Notes: generated from the letters alone by a model not told the origin. Shown: positions 54,020 through 63,986, numbered from the stretch's first letter. The stretch: 64,000 bases of DNA from Pseudomonas sp. RIT409 (GCF_003052515.2 NZ_QARE02000004.1:296889-360888); one strand, 5' to 3'. Numbers and translations: made by a program.

Positions 54020-57000
54020 TCACCCCTCGACCTGACTCCACTGTTTGCTCAAGCGCTTGTCGGAAATCGGCACCTTGGTCCCCAACTGCTGACCGAAGAG
54101 CGACACGCGGTACTCTTCCAGCCACCAGCGATAGACGGTGAGTTCCGCATCGCGCTTGCCTTCCTGGGCATGCTTCTCGGCACGCGTCTGGTATTGCGCC
54201 CAGAGGTTGCCCAACTCAATGCTCCAGACCCGGTCTTTCTGCACCTGCGCCCCCAGCTTTTCAAGGCGCAATTCGATGGCCTTCAGATAACGTGGCAACT
54301 CCTTGAGCCAGACCGCAGGTGTCTCACGTACGAAACCGGGATACACCAAGTGCCCGAGCTGTGCCTTGATGTCGTTCAGGGCCACGGCCTGAGCCAGATC
54401 GATCTTGCCCTTGAAGCGCTTCTGCAGGCCGTGCCACAGCTTGAGGATCTCCAGCGTCAGCCGGGCCAGCCGTTCGGCGTGCTCGGTGAGGCTGCCGCGC
54501 TTGCGCTCGGCCAACGACAGCAAGCCTGCGCCGTCCCGGGGCAAGGTGGCTTCGCCGTCGAGAATGCAACTGTCCAGACTCGCCAGCAGGATGTCTTCGA
54601 TCAACGCATCGACGCGCCCCATGTCACGGTACAGCAGCGCCAGTTCGGTCTGCCCCGGCAATTTGCTGCGCAGAAACTTCGCAGGTTCGGCCAGTTGTTG
54701 CAGGAGCAGACGCTGCAAGGCGCGGCGGTGTTGATAGTCGGCTTCGGCCTGGGTGGAAAAACGCCCTTCCTTGACCGTACCGCCTTCTTCCACAAGGGCG
54801 GGGTAGACCGTCATCGACAGCCCGGCAATCTTTTGTTGGGTTTTCTCTTCCACCTTGGCGAAGCCTTTCGCTTCCACCGGTTGCTGGGCCTTCGCCGATT
54901 GCGGCACCGCGAGGGCGGCCTGACCGGCTTCGGCAAAACGCGCCGTCAAGGCGTCCAGATCGCGCCCTTCGCCGAGAAACTTGCCCTGGGCGTCAACCAC
55001 CTCCAGGTTCATTTTCAGGTGGCTTTCCACCTGCTGCGCGGACTCGGCCCACGCCTCGTCCGGCACCCGTGCGCCGGTCATGCGTAGCAATTCGCGGCCC
55101 AACGCCTGAGGCAGCGAGCCGTCGGCGAAGACCATGCGTTGCAACGCGGCCTTCACGAAATCCGGGACCGGTACAAAGTTCTTGCGCAGGGCTTTGGGCA
55201 AGTTGCGCACCAGCGCCACGCACTTGTTTTCCAACAGGCCCGGGACCAGCCACTCCAGACGCTCGGCAGGCAAGGACAACAATAACGGTGCGGGCACCCG
55301 CAAGGTCACCCCGTCGCGCGGATGGTTGGGCTCGAAGTGATAGCTTAATGGCAGGGTCAAGTCCCCCAGCCGCAGGGTGTCGGGGTACAGATTGGCGGTG
55401 ACTTCGCTGGCTTCGCGCGCCAGAACATCTTCCTCGCGCATGATCAGCAGATTCGGGTTTTTCTGGCTCTCCGTCCGATACCACGCATCAAACGTCGCGG
55501 TCTGGTGAATCTCCGCGGGTAAGCGGGCATCGTAGAAACCGAACAGCGTTTCTTCGTCGGCCAGAATGTCTCGCCGCCGGGCCTTGGCCTCAAGCTCGTC
55601 CAACTGTTCGAGCAACCGGGTATTGGCGCTCAGGCATTTGGCCCGGGACTGAATCTCGCCACGCACCAACCCCTCGCGAATGAAGAACTCACGGGACACC
55701 ACCGGATCGATGGGGCCGAAATGCACCGGCCGCCGCCCGACGATGATCAGGCCGAACAACGTGATCTGTTCGTAGGCGACCACCTGCCCGCGTTTCTTCT
55801 CCCAATGGGGCTCGAAGTGATTTTTCTTCACCAAGTGGCTGGCCAACGGCTCGATCCACTCAGGCTCGATTTTCGCGACCATGCGCGCATAGAGCTTGGT
55901 GGTTTCCACGAGTTCGGCGGCCATGATCCATTGCGGACGCTTTCTGCCCAGTCCGGACGAGGGATGCACCCAGAAACGCCGTTGGCGTGCGCCCAGGTAG
56001 TCGCCCTCTTCGGTTTTTTGGCCGATCTGGCTCAGCAGCCCGGAGAGCACGGCTTTGTGAAATTTGGGGTAATCCGCCGGTTCCTTGTTGACATTCAACT
56101 GCAGGTCGCGGCAGATCAGGCTCAACTGCCGATGCGCGTCACGCCATTCGCGCAGCCGCAGATAATTGAGGAAATTGCGTCGGCACCAGTTGCGCAGCGG
56201 GCTTGAACTCAAGGCCTGGCGCTGCTCCTCGAAGCCCCGCCACAGATTGACCAGCCCGGCGAAGTCCGAGTCCTGATCCTTCCACTGCGCGTGGGCCTGA
56301 TCGGCGGCCTGCTGGCGCTCGGGTGGGCGCTCACGAGGGTCCTGAATCGACATCGCGCTGGCGACGATGAGCACTTCCTGAAGGCTGCCCTGTTTGGCCG
56401 CTTCCAGCAGCATGCGGCCCATGCGCGGGTCCACCGGCAGGCGCGCCAGTTGGCGGCCCAGCGGAGTGAGCTGGTTTTCGCGGTTAACCGCTGACAGCTC
56501 TTGCAACAGGTTGAAACCGTCGCTGATCGCCTTGCCATCCGGCGGCTCGATGAACGGGAAGTCGGTGATCTGGCCCAGCCGCAAATGCAACATCTGCAGA
56601 ATGACCGCTGCCAGGTTGGTGCGCAGAATCTCGGGGTCGGTGAATTCGGGGCGCGAGAGGAAATCCTCTTCGCTGTACAGGCGCACGCACAGCCCCGGCT
56701 CGACGCGCCCGCAACGCCCTTTGCGCTGGTTGGCGCTGGCCTGGGAAATGGCTTCGATGGGCAGGCGTTGAACCTTGGCGCGATAGCTGTAACGGCTGAT
56801 CCGCGCCGTCCCCGTATCGATCACGTAGCGAATGCCCGGTACGGTGAGCGAGGTCTCGGCAACGTTGGTGGCCAACACCACGCGACGACCAGGGTGCGAC
56901 TGGAAAATCTTCGCCTGCTCGGCAGGGGTCAGGCGTGCGTACAGCGGCAGAATCTCGGTGTGTCGCAATTGAGCCTTGCGCAGCACTTCGGCGGCGTCAC

Positions 57001-57931
57001 GGATCTCCCGCTCGCCGGGCAGAAAGACCAGCACATCCCCGGGGGTCTTGCGCTCGGCACGCTCGAAGGCATCCAATTCATCGAGGGTCGCGAGAATCGC
57101 CTGATCGACCGTCAGGTCGTCCTCGACGCTATTGCCCTCCTCGTCCTGCTCGGCGGTGAGGGGACGGTACCAGGTCTCCACCGGAAAGGTCCGGCCCGAC
57201 ACCTCCACGATCGGCGCCTTGTCGAAATGCTCAGAGAACCGCTCGAGATCGATGGTCGCCGAGGTGATGATGACCTTGAGGTCCGGGCGACGTGGCAGCA
57301 GGGTTTTCAGGAAACCCAACAAGAAATCGATGTTCAGGCTGCGCTCGTGGGCTTCGTCGACGATGATCGTGTCATAGCGCTCCAGAAACCGGTCATGCTG
57401 GGTTTCGGCCAACAGGATGCCGTCGGTCATCAGCTTGATCAGGGTGTTTTCGTCACTCTGGTCTTCGAAGCGCACCTGATAGCCAACCAGACCGCCCAGG
57501 GGCGTGCCGATCTCCTCGGCAACCCGGCTGGCGACACTGCGCGCCGCGATCCGACGCGGCTGCGTGTGGCCGATCAACCCGTGCTGCCCGCGGCCGATTT
57601 CCAGGCAGATCTTGGGCAACTGCGTGGTCTTACCCGAACCGGTCTCGCCTGCAATGATCAGCACCTGATGCTTGAGCAGCGCCTCCTTGATCTCGTCGCG
57701 CTTGGCGGCGATGGGCAGGTTCTCGTCATAGCGAAGCGTCGGAACGCTCTGCTTGCGTGAGTTCGCCAGCGCACACGACGCCTGCACGCGCTCGACCCAT
57801 TGCGCGAGCCTTGCCTCGTCAGGCTTCTTGCGCAGCTCGTGCAATTGGCGGCGCAGGCGATGGCGATCCCTGATCATCGCGTGGTCGAGGTTCTTGAACA
57901 GGGAGTCGATGGAGGGCGATTCGTCGGTCAT
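54020..57931 (-). CDS. hrpA: ATP-dependent RNA helicase HrpA
   Basis: 1303 residues, the usual HrpA length. DEAH helicase core: motif I GETGSGKTTQ (about 95-105), motif II DEAHERS, motif III SATID-like, motif VI QRKGRCGRVEPG. The HA2/OB region and the HrpA-specific C-terminal domain (DUF3418) follow. HrpA acts in the cytoplasm on mRNA and stalled ribosomes. It is the largest gene of the window. It lies between the synthase gene and fadD2, all on the minus strand; a 113-bp repeat separates it from fadD2. Confidence 0.95.
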   Translation of the reverse strand: MTDESPSIDSLFKNLDHAMIRDRHRLRRQLHELRKKPDEARLAQWVERVQASCALANSRKQSVPTLRYDENLPIAAKRDEIKEALLKHQVLIIAGETGSGKTTQLPKICLEIGRGQHGLIGHTQPRRIAARSVASRVAEEIGTPLGGLVGYQVRFEDQSDENTLIKLMTDGILLAETQHDRFLERYDTIIVDEAHERSLNIDFLLGFLKTLLPRRPDLKVIITSATIDLERFSEHFDKAPIVEVSGRTFPVETWYRPLTAEQDEEGNSVEDDLTVDQAILATLDELDAFERAERKTPGDVLVFLPGEREIRDAAEVLRKAQLRHTEILPLYARLTPAEQAKIFQSHPGRRVVLATNVAETSLTVPGIRYVIDTGTARISRYSYRAKVQRLPIEAISQASANQRKGRCGRVEPGLCVRLYSEEDFLSRPEFTDPEILRTNLAAVILQMLHLRLGQITDFPFIEPPDGKAISDGFNLLQELSAVNRENQLTPLGRQLARLPVDPRMGRMLLEAAKQGSLQEVLIVASAMSIQDPRERPPERQQAADQAHAQWKDQDSDFAGLVNLWRGFEEQRQALSSSPLRNWCRRNFLNYLRLREWRDAHRQLSLICRDLQLNVNKEPADYPKFHKAVLSGLLSQIGQKTEEGDYLGARQRRFWVHPSSGLGRKRPQWIMAAELVETTKLYARMVAKIEPEWIEPLASHLVKKNHFEPHWEKKRGQVVAYEQITLFGLIIVGRRPVHFGPIDPVVSREFFIREGLVRGEIQSRAKCLSANTRLLEQLDELEAKARRRDILADEETLFGFYDARLPAEIHQTATFDAWYRTESQKNPNLLIMREEDVLAREASEVTANLYPDTLRLGDLTLPLSYHFEPNHPRDGVTLRVPAPLLLSLPAERLEWLVPGLLENKCVALVRNLPKALRKNFVPVPDFVKAALQRMVFADGSLPQALGRELLRMTGARVPDEAWAESAQQVESHLKMNLEVVDAQGKFLGEGRDLDALTARFAEAGQAALAVPQSAKAQQPVEAKGFAKVEEKTQQKIAGLSMTVYPALVEEGGTVKEGRFSTQAEADYQHRRALQRLLLQQLAEPAKFLRSKLPGQTELALLYRDMGRVDALIEDILLASLDSCILDGEATLPRDGAGLLSLAERKRGSLTEHAERLARLTLEILKLWHGLQKRFKGKIDLAQAVALNDIKAQLGHLVYPGFVRETPAVWLKELPRYLKAIELRLEKLGAQVQKDRVWSIELGNLWAQYQTRAEKHAQEGKRDAELTVYRWWLEEYRVSLFGQQLGTKVPISDKRLSKQWSQVEG

Positions 57932-58000
57932 CAGGGCGCGAAGTCTTTACTTTCTGAAAGCAGGGCGCGGATTGTCGCAGATTTACCCGCAGACGACACA

Positions 58001-58113
58001 TGATCGTTCCCACACTCCGCGTGGGAATGCATCCCCAGACGCTCTGCGTCACCGCGAATAACCGACGCGGAGCGTCGAGGGCGGCGTTCCCACGCAGAGC
58101 GAGGGAACGATCA
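58001..58113. repeat. 113-bp palindromic interspersed repeat (MITE/REP-type)
   Basis: Perfect 11-bp terminal inverted repeats TGATCGTTCCC (58001-58011) and GGGAACGATCA (58103-58113) enclose further complementary blocks (GACGCTCTGCGTC and GACGCGGAGCGTC). This type of repeat is scattered in many Pseudomonas intergenic regions. It lies between hrpA and fadD2. Confidence 0.9.
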
Positions 58114-58185
58114 GGAGCAGTTTTGCGGTATGTCCGAAAACGACAAACCCCACACGAAGGCGGGGTCCGTCGATGTGGAGCAAGA

Positions 58186-59883
58186 TCAGGCGGGTTTCTT
58201 CAGCGCCAGTTTTTTCAGTTCTTCATCACGCAGCTCGCGGCGCAGGATCTTGCCGACGTTGGTGGTCGGCAGCGCGTCGCGGAACTCGACGCTGCGCGGT
58301 ACCTTGTAGGCTGTGACGTTGCCGCGCATGTGCTCCATGACCTGCTCCTTGGTCAAGGTCGCGCCCGGCTTGACCACCACGAAAATCTTGATGGCCTCGC
58401 CCGATTTCTCGTCCGGCACGCCAATCGCCGCACATTGCAGGACACCCGGCAGGGTCGCGAGCACATCTTCGAGCTCATTCGGGTAAACATTGAAACCGGA
58501 GACCAGAATCATGTCTTTCTTGCGGTCGACGATGCGCATGTAGCCATCGGGTTGAATGATCGCGATATCCCCCGTCTTCAGCCATCCCTCGGCATCGAGC
58601 ATTTCATCGGTCGCTTCCTGACGCTGCCAGTAGCCTTTCATGACCTGAGGGCCTTTGACGCACAACTCACCCACTTCGCCCAGCGCCAGTTCTTCGCCGG
58701 CATCGTTGATGGTCTTGCACAAGGTCGATGGCACCGGAATACCAATCGTGCCCATTTGAATCTTCTGGATGGGATTGACGGTGGCGACCGGGCTGGTCTC
58801 TGTCATCCCGTACCCTTCGCAGATCGAACAACCCGTGACCTCTTTCCAGCGCTCGGCGACAGCCAATTGCAACGCCATCCCGCCGGAGAGGGTGAGTTTG
58901 AGCGTAGAAAAATCCAGCTTGCGGAAATCGGGGTTATTGCACAGCGCCACGAACAGGGTATTCAACCCGACGAAGCCGGTGAACTTCCATTTCGACAGCT
59001 CCTTGACCATGGCTGACAGATCGCGCGGGTTGCTGATCAGAATGTTGTGGTTACCGATCAGCATCATCGACATGCAGTGAAAGGTGAAGGCGTAGATGTG
59101 ATACAGCGGGAGCGGCGTGATGAGCGTTTCCGTGCCTTCATTGAGGTTGGAGCCCATCAGCGCCTTGCACTGCAGCATATTGGCGATCAGGTTGCGGTGC
59201 GTCAGCATCGCGCCCTTGGCCACGCCGGTGGTGCCGCCGGTGTATTGCAGCACCGCGACATCGCTGCTCTTCGGCGACGCGTCGTTCACTGGCCGACCGT
59301 GCCCCTGTGCCAGCACGTCATTGAATTTGACGGCCCTGGGCAGGTGATAGGGTGGGACCATTTTCTTCACGTACTTGATGACGCTGTTGACCAGCAGGCG
59401 CTTGAGAGGCGGCAGCAGGTCGGCGACTTCGGTGACGATGACGTGTTTGACGCCTGTCTTGGGCAGGACTTTCTCGGCCAGATGCGCCATGTTCGCCAGG
59501 CAAACCAGCGCCTTTGCGCCGGAATCGTTGAACTGGTGCTCCATTTCCCGCGCGGTATACAGCGGGTTGGTATTGACGACGATCAGTCCGGCGCGGATGG
59601 CGCCGAAGACGGCAATCGGATATTGCAGTACATTGGGCAACTGCACCGCGATACGATCACCCGGCTGCAGGTCGGTGTGCTGTTGCAGGTATGCCGCGAA
59701 CGCGCCGGACAGTTGGTACAGCTCGCCATAGGTAAGGGTCCTGCCCAGGTTGCTGAAGGCAGGTTTATTGGCGAAACGCTCGCAGGACTGTTTCAATACC
59801 GCCTGGACATTTGGGTACTCGTCCGGGTTGATATCGGCAGCAATACCAGACGGATATTTATCCTTCCAGAAATTTTCGATCAT
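58186..59883 (-). CDS. fadD2: Long-chain fatty-acyl-CoA ligase FadD2
   Basis: 565 residues of the ANL superfamily. The AMP-binding motif is LQYTGGTTGVAKGAMLTHRNL; later motifs are GYGMTETSPVA, GWLKTGDIA and DRKKDMILVSGFNVYPNELEDVL. It activates fatty acids to acyl-CoA for beta-oxidation at the inner face of the membrane. It lies downstream of fadD1 with a terminator between them, so it has its own promoter. Starts MIENFWKDKYPSGIAADIN. It is placed as fadD2 by analogy with the fadD1-fadD2 pair of other pseudomonads. Confidence 0.92.
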   Translation of the reverse strand: MIENFWKDKYPSGIAADINPDEYPNVQAVLKQSCERFANKPAFSNLGRTLTYGELYQLSGAFAAYLQQHTDLQPGDRIAVQLPNVLQYPIAVFGAIRAGLIVVNTNPLYTAREMEHQFNDSGAKALVCLANMAHLAEKVLPKTGVKHVIVTEVADLLPPLKRLLVNSVIKYVKKMVPPYHLPRAVKFNDVLAQGHGRPVNDASPKSSDVAVLQYTGGTTGVAKGAMLTHRNLIANMLQCKALMGSNLNEGTETLITPLPLYHIYAFTFHCMSMMLIGNHNILISNPRDLSAMVKELSKWKFTGFVGLNTLFVALCNNPDFRKLDFSTLKLTLSGGMALQLAVAERWKEVTGCSICEGYGMTETSPVATVNPIQKIQMGTIGIPVPSTLCKTINDAGEELALGEVGELCVKGPQVMKGYWQRQEATDEMLDAEGWLKTGDIAIIQPDGYMRIVDRKKDMILVSGFNVYPNELEDVLATLPGVLQCAAIGVPDEKSGEAIKIFVVVKPGATLTKEQVMEHMRGNVTAYKVPRSVEFRDALPTTNVGKILRRELRDEELKKLALKKPA

Positions 59884-60199
59884 GGAAGCCGACTCCTCAG
59901 CGACAGCGTTTCTACACACCGCTCGAAGCGATGATTTCTTGTGTTTGGAATGGTTGTAGCCACCGCTTTCTGCCTATCGACTGAACAAAAAGCGGGCCGA
60001 GCGTAGCAGCTTTGCCGAGGGTCGACCAGAGGCAAAAGCAGCCTCTATAGTCACGAACATGACTCTTGAATAATGTTTAGTCACGTTTAGAGCAATGAAC
60101 CTAAATGTCGAAATTGTGCCCTGCCTTCACTGCACCGTTGCCCCTTGCCCCAAAAAAAACGGCGTGTTTCGCAACACGCCGTTTTTGTTTATAGCCGTT
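59884..60199. other. Intergenic region between fadD1 and fadD2
   Basis: A 316-bp gap without a gene. It contains the fadD1 terminator (60155-60186) and must contain the fadD2 promoter; I see no clear PsrA-type box (GAAAC-N4-GTTTC). Confidence 0.5.
60155..60186 (-). terminator. Terminator of fadD1
   Basis: A perfect 14-bp inverted repeat, AAAAACGGCGTGTT (60155-60168) and AACACGCCGTTTTT (60173-60186) with a 4-nt loop, 14 bp after the stop. Confidence 0.93.
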
Positions 60200-61888
60200 T
60201 CAGGCCATGTCGCGCAGTTCTCGCCGCAGAATCTTGCCCACCGGCGTCATGGGTAACGACTCGCGAAGCACGATGTGCTTGGGAATCTTGTAGCCCGTGA
60301 AGTTTTCCTTGCAGTAGGTTTTCAGCTCTTCGGTGGTGAGACTGGAATCCCGAGGGACCACGAAGAGCTTCACGGCTTCTCCTGAGCGTTCATCGGCGAC
60401 CCCAATGACCGCGCAGTTGGCCACCTTCGGATGGCGGGAGACGACGTCCTCGATTTCGTTGGGATAGACGTTGAATCCCGACACAATAATCAGATCTTTC
60501 TTACGGTCGACGATTCGAATGAACCCGTCGGGGTCAATCACCGCAATATCGCCGGTCTTGAGCCAGCCTTCGCTGTCGATCACTTCGGCCGTCGCATCCG
60601 GTTTATGCCAATAGCCGAGCATGATCTGCGGCCCTTTCAGGCACAACTCGCCCCGCTCGCCCAAGGGCAACTCCTCGCCCTCGTCATTGATGATCTTGGC
60701 GCTGGTGCCTGGCACCGGCATGCCCACCGTGCCGACCTTCGACTTGCCGCCGTAGGGGTTGGCCGTGGCCACCGGGGAGGTTTCAGTCAGGCCGTAACCC
60801 TCGACGATGGGGCATCCCGTCAGTTCCAACCAGCGCTCAGCCGTGGCATTGACCAACGCCGTGCCGCCCGAGTTGGTCAGCCGCAGGTTGGAAAAATCCA
60901 GCGTTTTGAAATCAGGGTGGTCCATCAGCGCCACGAACAGGGTGTTGAGCCCCAGCATCGCCGAGAACTTCCACTTCTTAAGCTCCTTGATGAAGCCTGC
61001 GATGTCGCGAGGGTTGGTAATAAGGACGTTATGGTTGCCGCTGACCATCATGCACATGCAGTTACAGGTGAAGGCATAGATGTGGTACATCGGCAGCGGC
61101 GCGATCATGATTTCACTGCCCTGCCTGAAAACCGGCAGCCCATCCGGGCCATGCTGCAACATACAGGCGTACACCTGCTGCATGTTGGCGACCAGGTTGC
61201 CATGGGTGAGCATCGCCCCCTTCGGTGAACCCGTGGTGCCGCCGGTGTATTGCAGCACCGCGATGTCGTCCAGATCCAGCGGCACGCGCTGCAGGTGGTC
61301 GCCCCGGCCCAGTTTCAACACGCTCTTGAACGATACGGCCTGAGGCAAATGGTACTCCGGCACCATCTTCTTGATCTTTTCAACGACGGTGTTGATCAAC
61401 CAGCCCTTGGCGGCAGACTGCATGTCACCCATCTTCACTTCGATCAGGTATTGAATGTCGGTGTCGGGCAAAACTTCCTGGACGTTTTTGCCAAAGACAT
61501 TCAGGTAGACCAAGGCCCGCACCCCGGCATCCTTGAATTGGTGGCGCATCTCACGGGCGGTGTAGAGCGGGTTGGTGTTGACCACGATCAGCCCGGCGCG
61601 CATGGCACCGAAGACTGCGATGGGGTACTGGATGAGGTTGGGCATCTGCACGGCGATGCGGTCGCCCGGCTTGAGCTCGGTCTGCTGCTGCAAATACCCG
61701 GCGAAGGCCGCCGATCGCCGCTCCAGCTCGGCGTAGCTGAGCGTCACGCCCATGTTGCTGTAGGCGGGACGATCTGCGTATTTCTTGCAGTTGCGCTCGA
61801 AAACTTCGACCACTGACTGATAGGCGTGCAGGTCCACTTCAGAGAGGACGCCCTCCGGGCGCTTGTCGTTCCAGAAATCAGGTTGCAT
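60200..61888 (-). CDS. fadD1: Long-chain fatty-acyl-CoA ligase FadD1
   Basis: 562 residues, close paralogue of the next gene. The AMP-binding motif is LQYTGGTTGSPKGAMLTHGNL, with GYGLTETSPVA and DRKKDLIIVSGFNVYPNEIEDV. The start MQPDFWNDKRPEGVLSEV is preferred over the frame extended to 62170, which would overlap the divergent lipase gene. It activates long-chain fatty acids for beta-oxidation. It is divergent from the lipase at 62100 (211-bp gap with both promoters). Confidence 0.93.
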   Translation of the reverse strand: MQPDFWNDKRPEGVLSEVDLHAYQSVVEVFERNCKKYADRPAYSNMGVTLSYAELERRSAAFAGYLQQQTELKPGDRIAVQMPNLIQYPIAVFGAMRAGLIVVNTNPLYTAREMRHQFKDAGVRALVYLNVFGKNVQEVLPDTDIQYLIEVKMGDMQSAAKGWLINTVVEKIKKMVPEYHLPQAVSFKSVLKLGRGDHLQRVPLDLDDIAVLQYTGGTTGSPKGAMLTHGNLVANMQQVYACMLQHGPDGLPVFRQGSEIMIAPLPMYHIYAFTCNCMCMMVSGNHNVLITNPRDIAGFIKELKKWKFSAMLGLNTLFVALMDHPDFKTLDFSNLRLTNSGGTALVNATAERWLELTGCPIVEGYGLTETSPVATANPYGGKSKVGTVGMPVPGTSAKIINDEGEELPLGERGELCLKGPQIMLGYWHKPDATAEVIDSEGWLKTGDIAVIDPDGFIRIVDRKKDLIIVSGFNVYPNEIEDVVSRHPKVANCAVIGVADERSGEAVKLFVVPRDSSLTTEELKTYCKENFTGYKIPKHIVLRESLPMTPVGKILRRELRDMA

Positions 61889-62099
61889 GTTGTTTTTATC
61901 CTCATACCTGAGAGCGCTGTGACACGCTTGTGATTGCCCGACGTTAGCAGTTGAGGCAAAGAAGGCAAATACCAGGGCAGGCGTCATCACCGACGTGAAT
62001 CTCGCGAGTGATCTGACCGCCATTGGATAACGGCTATACACTGCGGATCGGTACTCGCCCAAACGCTTTTTAACGACACATTCATACAAGGCCAGGTCC

Positions 62100-63044
62100 A
62101 TGACGCACGACGCCTTTTGGCTCGACACTTCTGATCGAACCCGCCTGTTCGTCAACGCCTGGCAGCCCACGATTCAGCTCAAGGCCGTGGTGATGCTGTC
62201 CCACGGCATGGCCGAGCACAGCGGGCGGTATGAACGACTGGGCCTGGCCCTTGCCGAAGCGGGGTATGCGCTGTATGCCCTCGATCAACGTGGTCATGGC
62301 CGCACGGCCAGCCAAGGGATACGGGGTCATTACGCGGATCGGGATGGCTGGAACAAAGTGGTGGGTGACCTGGCCACGCTACGAGCCTCGATTGCCTTGC
62401 GCCATCCGGGTATTCCGGTGTTCCTGCTCGGCCACAGCATGGGCAGCTACATCGCGCAGGCCTTCCTGCTGCATCACAGCGCCAACCTGCAGGGGGCGGT
62501 GCTCAGCGGCTCGAACTTTCAACCGGTAGCGCTGTACCGTATCGCTGCGGTCATTGCTCGCCTCGAACGCTGGCGTCAGGGGCCGACGGGGCGCAGCGCA
62601 TTCATCGAGTTTCTCTCTTTCGGCTCATTCAACAAGCGGTTCAAACCCGCTCGCACGCCTTTCGACTGGCTGAGCCGTGATCCACATGAGGTCGATCGGT
62701 ACCTGAGCGACCCACTGTGCGGCTTTCGTTGTACCAATCAGTTCTGGATCGACATGTTGGGCGGGCTGCAACGCATCAGCAGATCGTCCAGCCTGGCGCA
62801 AATCGACAAGCGCCTGCCGATGCTGATCATGGGCGGCGAATGTGATCCGGTGAGCGAAGGCCGACGTCTCAAGGATCTGGCCGAGGCCCTGCGCAGTGCG
62901 GATCATCCTTACGTCACATTGAAACTCTACCCACAGGCCCGGCATGAAATCCTCAACGAAACCAACCGAGACGAAGTCACTCGTGATTTACTCGCCTGGC
63001 TCGACGAGGCGCTGACGGAGCCCCGCCCGCCCCGCAGTGAATGA
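62100..63044 (+). CDS. Alpha/beta hydrolase, lysophospholipase/monoglyceride lipase type
   Basis: 314 residues with the monoacylglycerol-lipase pattern: VVMLSHGMAEHSGRYERL, the nucleophile elbow GHSMGS (Ser113), Asp in MLIMGGECDPVSEG and His in YPQARHEILNE. No signal peptide. It likely frees fatty acids for FadD; its divergent neighbour is fadD1, and phaJ1 follows 43 bp after its stop in the same direction, so they are probably co-transcribed. Confidence 0.9.
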   Translation: MTHDAFWLDTSDRTRLFVNAWQPTIQLKAVVMLSHGMAEHSGRYERLGLALAEAGYALYALDQRGHGRTASQGIRGHYADRDGWNKVVGDLATLRASIALRHPGIPVFLLGHSMGSYIAQAFLLHHSANLQGAVLSGSNFQPVALYRIAAVIARLERWRQGPTGRSAFIEFLSFGSFNKRFKPARTPFDWLSRDPHEVDRYLSDPLCGFRCTNQFWIDMLGGLQRISRSSSLAQIDKRLPMLIMGGECDPVSEGRRLKDLAEALRSADHPYVTLKLYPQARHEILNETNRDEVTRDLLAWLDEALTEPRPPRSE

Positions 63045-63087
63045 ATGCCTCGTTCTCACTTTTCATCTTCAGTCACAGGACCGCAGC

Positions 63088-63558
63088 ATGACTCACGTTA
63101 CCAACACGCCCTACGAAGCGCTGGAAGTCGGCCAGAAGGCCAGCTACACCAAAACGGTCGAAGAGCGTCATATCCAACTGTTCGCCGAACTCTCCGGCGA
63201 CCGTAACCCGGTGCACCTGGATGCCGAGTTCGCCGCCAAGACCCTGTTCAAGGACCGCATCGCCCACGGCATGTTCAGTGGCGCACTGATCAGCGCCGCG
63301 GTCGCCTGCGAACTGCCCGGGCCTGGCACGATTTATCTGGGCCAGCAGATGAGTTTTCAAAAGCCGGTGAAGATCGGTGACACCCTGACCGTGCGCCTGG
63401 AAATTCTCGAAAAGCTGCCGAAGTTCAAGGTGCGGATCGCGACCAACGTGTACAACCAGAACGATGAATTGGTGGTTGCAGGTGAAGCGGAAATCCTCGC
63501 ACCGCGCAAGGAGCAGAACGTGACGCTGGTGGAATTGCCGACCATTACGGTGGGTTGA
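63088..63558 (+). CDS. phaJ1: (R)-specific enoyl-CoA hydratase PhaJ1
   Basis: 156 residues of the MaoC hotdog fold. The catalytic motif is Asp38/His43 in GDRNPVHLD. The length and sequence pattern match P. aeruginosa PhaJ1 (PA3302). It hydrates 2-enoyl-CoA from beta-oxidation to (R)-3-hydroxyacyl-CoA, the precursor for polyhydroxyalkanoate. The start at 63088 (MTHVTNTPYEALEVGQ) lies after AGGA; an earlier in-frame ATG at 63037 overlaps the lipase. Confidence 0.92.
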   Translation: MTHVTNTPYEALEVGQKASYTKTVEERHIQLFAELSGDRNPVHLDAEFAAKTLFKDRIAHGMFSGALISAAVACELPGPGTIYLGQQMSFQKPVKIGDTLTVRLEILEKLPKFKVRIATNVYNQNDELVVAGEAEILAPRKEQNVTLVELPTITVG

Positions 63559-63630
63559 AGCCCGAAATCCGCAGTCGCGAGGTCCACTTTCTTCAGTTCT
63601 GCTTTGCGCTTGAAATGCGGTAGACCAAAC

Positions 63631-63810
63631 GCCGCCGAACGCATGTGTGTCCCGGCCGGACCCAGTTTTGTGGAGTGGGTTGAGCGACCGGGAGCCGCGA
63701 GAGCCGCGCGGCCATGGATGGCCGTCCGTGGTGTGCCCACGGAGCGGCGCCGAGGCAAGCCACCGTGCATTCGGTCCGGCTCCCAGCTCACATGCAAACG
63801 GATCTGCCCC
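63631..63810. repeat. Dispersed repeat, right copy
   Basis: Left part (63631-63757) is the partner of the 7993-8117 copy; right part (63794-63810, GCAAACGGATCTGCCCC) is identical to 12359-12375. The two halves are 37 bp apart here but 4.2 kb apart around the low-GC island. The 442-bp gap after phaJ1 (63559-64000) otherwise holds only the sequence below. Confidence 0.8.
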
Positions 63811-63946
63811 CGATTCCAGCCGCACCAGCTCCAGCAATCCAGTGGAGCCGTGTGTCCGGATATAGGCGAGCTGATCCATTGGCGACGGTGACGCCGATTC
63901 ACTGTTCCGCTTTTACAGCGGCCCCATTTGTCTTGGTGTATAGACC

Positions 63947-63986
63947 GGAGACATGGTGGACACGTGTGCGGAGACATGGTGGACAC
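63947..63986. mobile_element. Probable insertion-sequence end with 17-bp direct repeat
   Basis: GGAGACATGGTGGACAC occurs twice (63947-63963 and 63970-63986), 23 bp apart, just before the window edge. Repeats of this form occur near transposase genes of IS481-like elements in Pseudomonas; the transposase, if present, lies outside. Confidence 0.5.

Noticed and set aside
56501..57760. Open frame of 419 residues opposite hrpA
   Set aside because: Shadow frame of a strongly conserved helicase; no domain signature.
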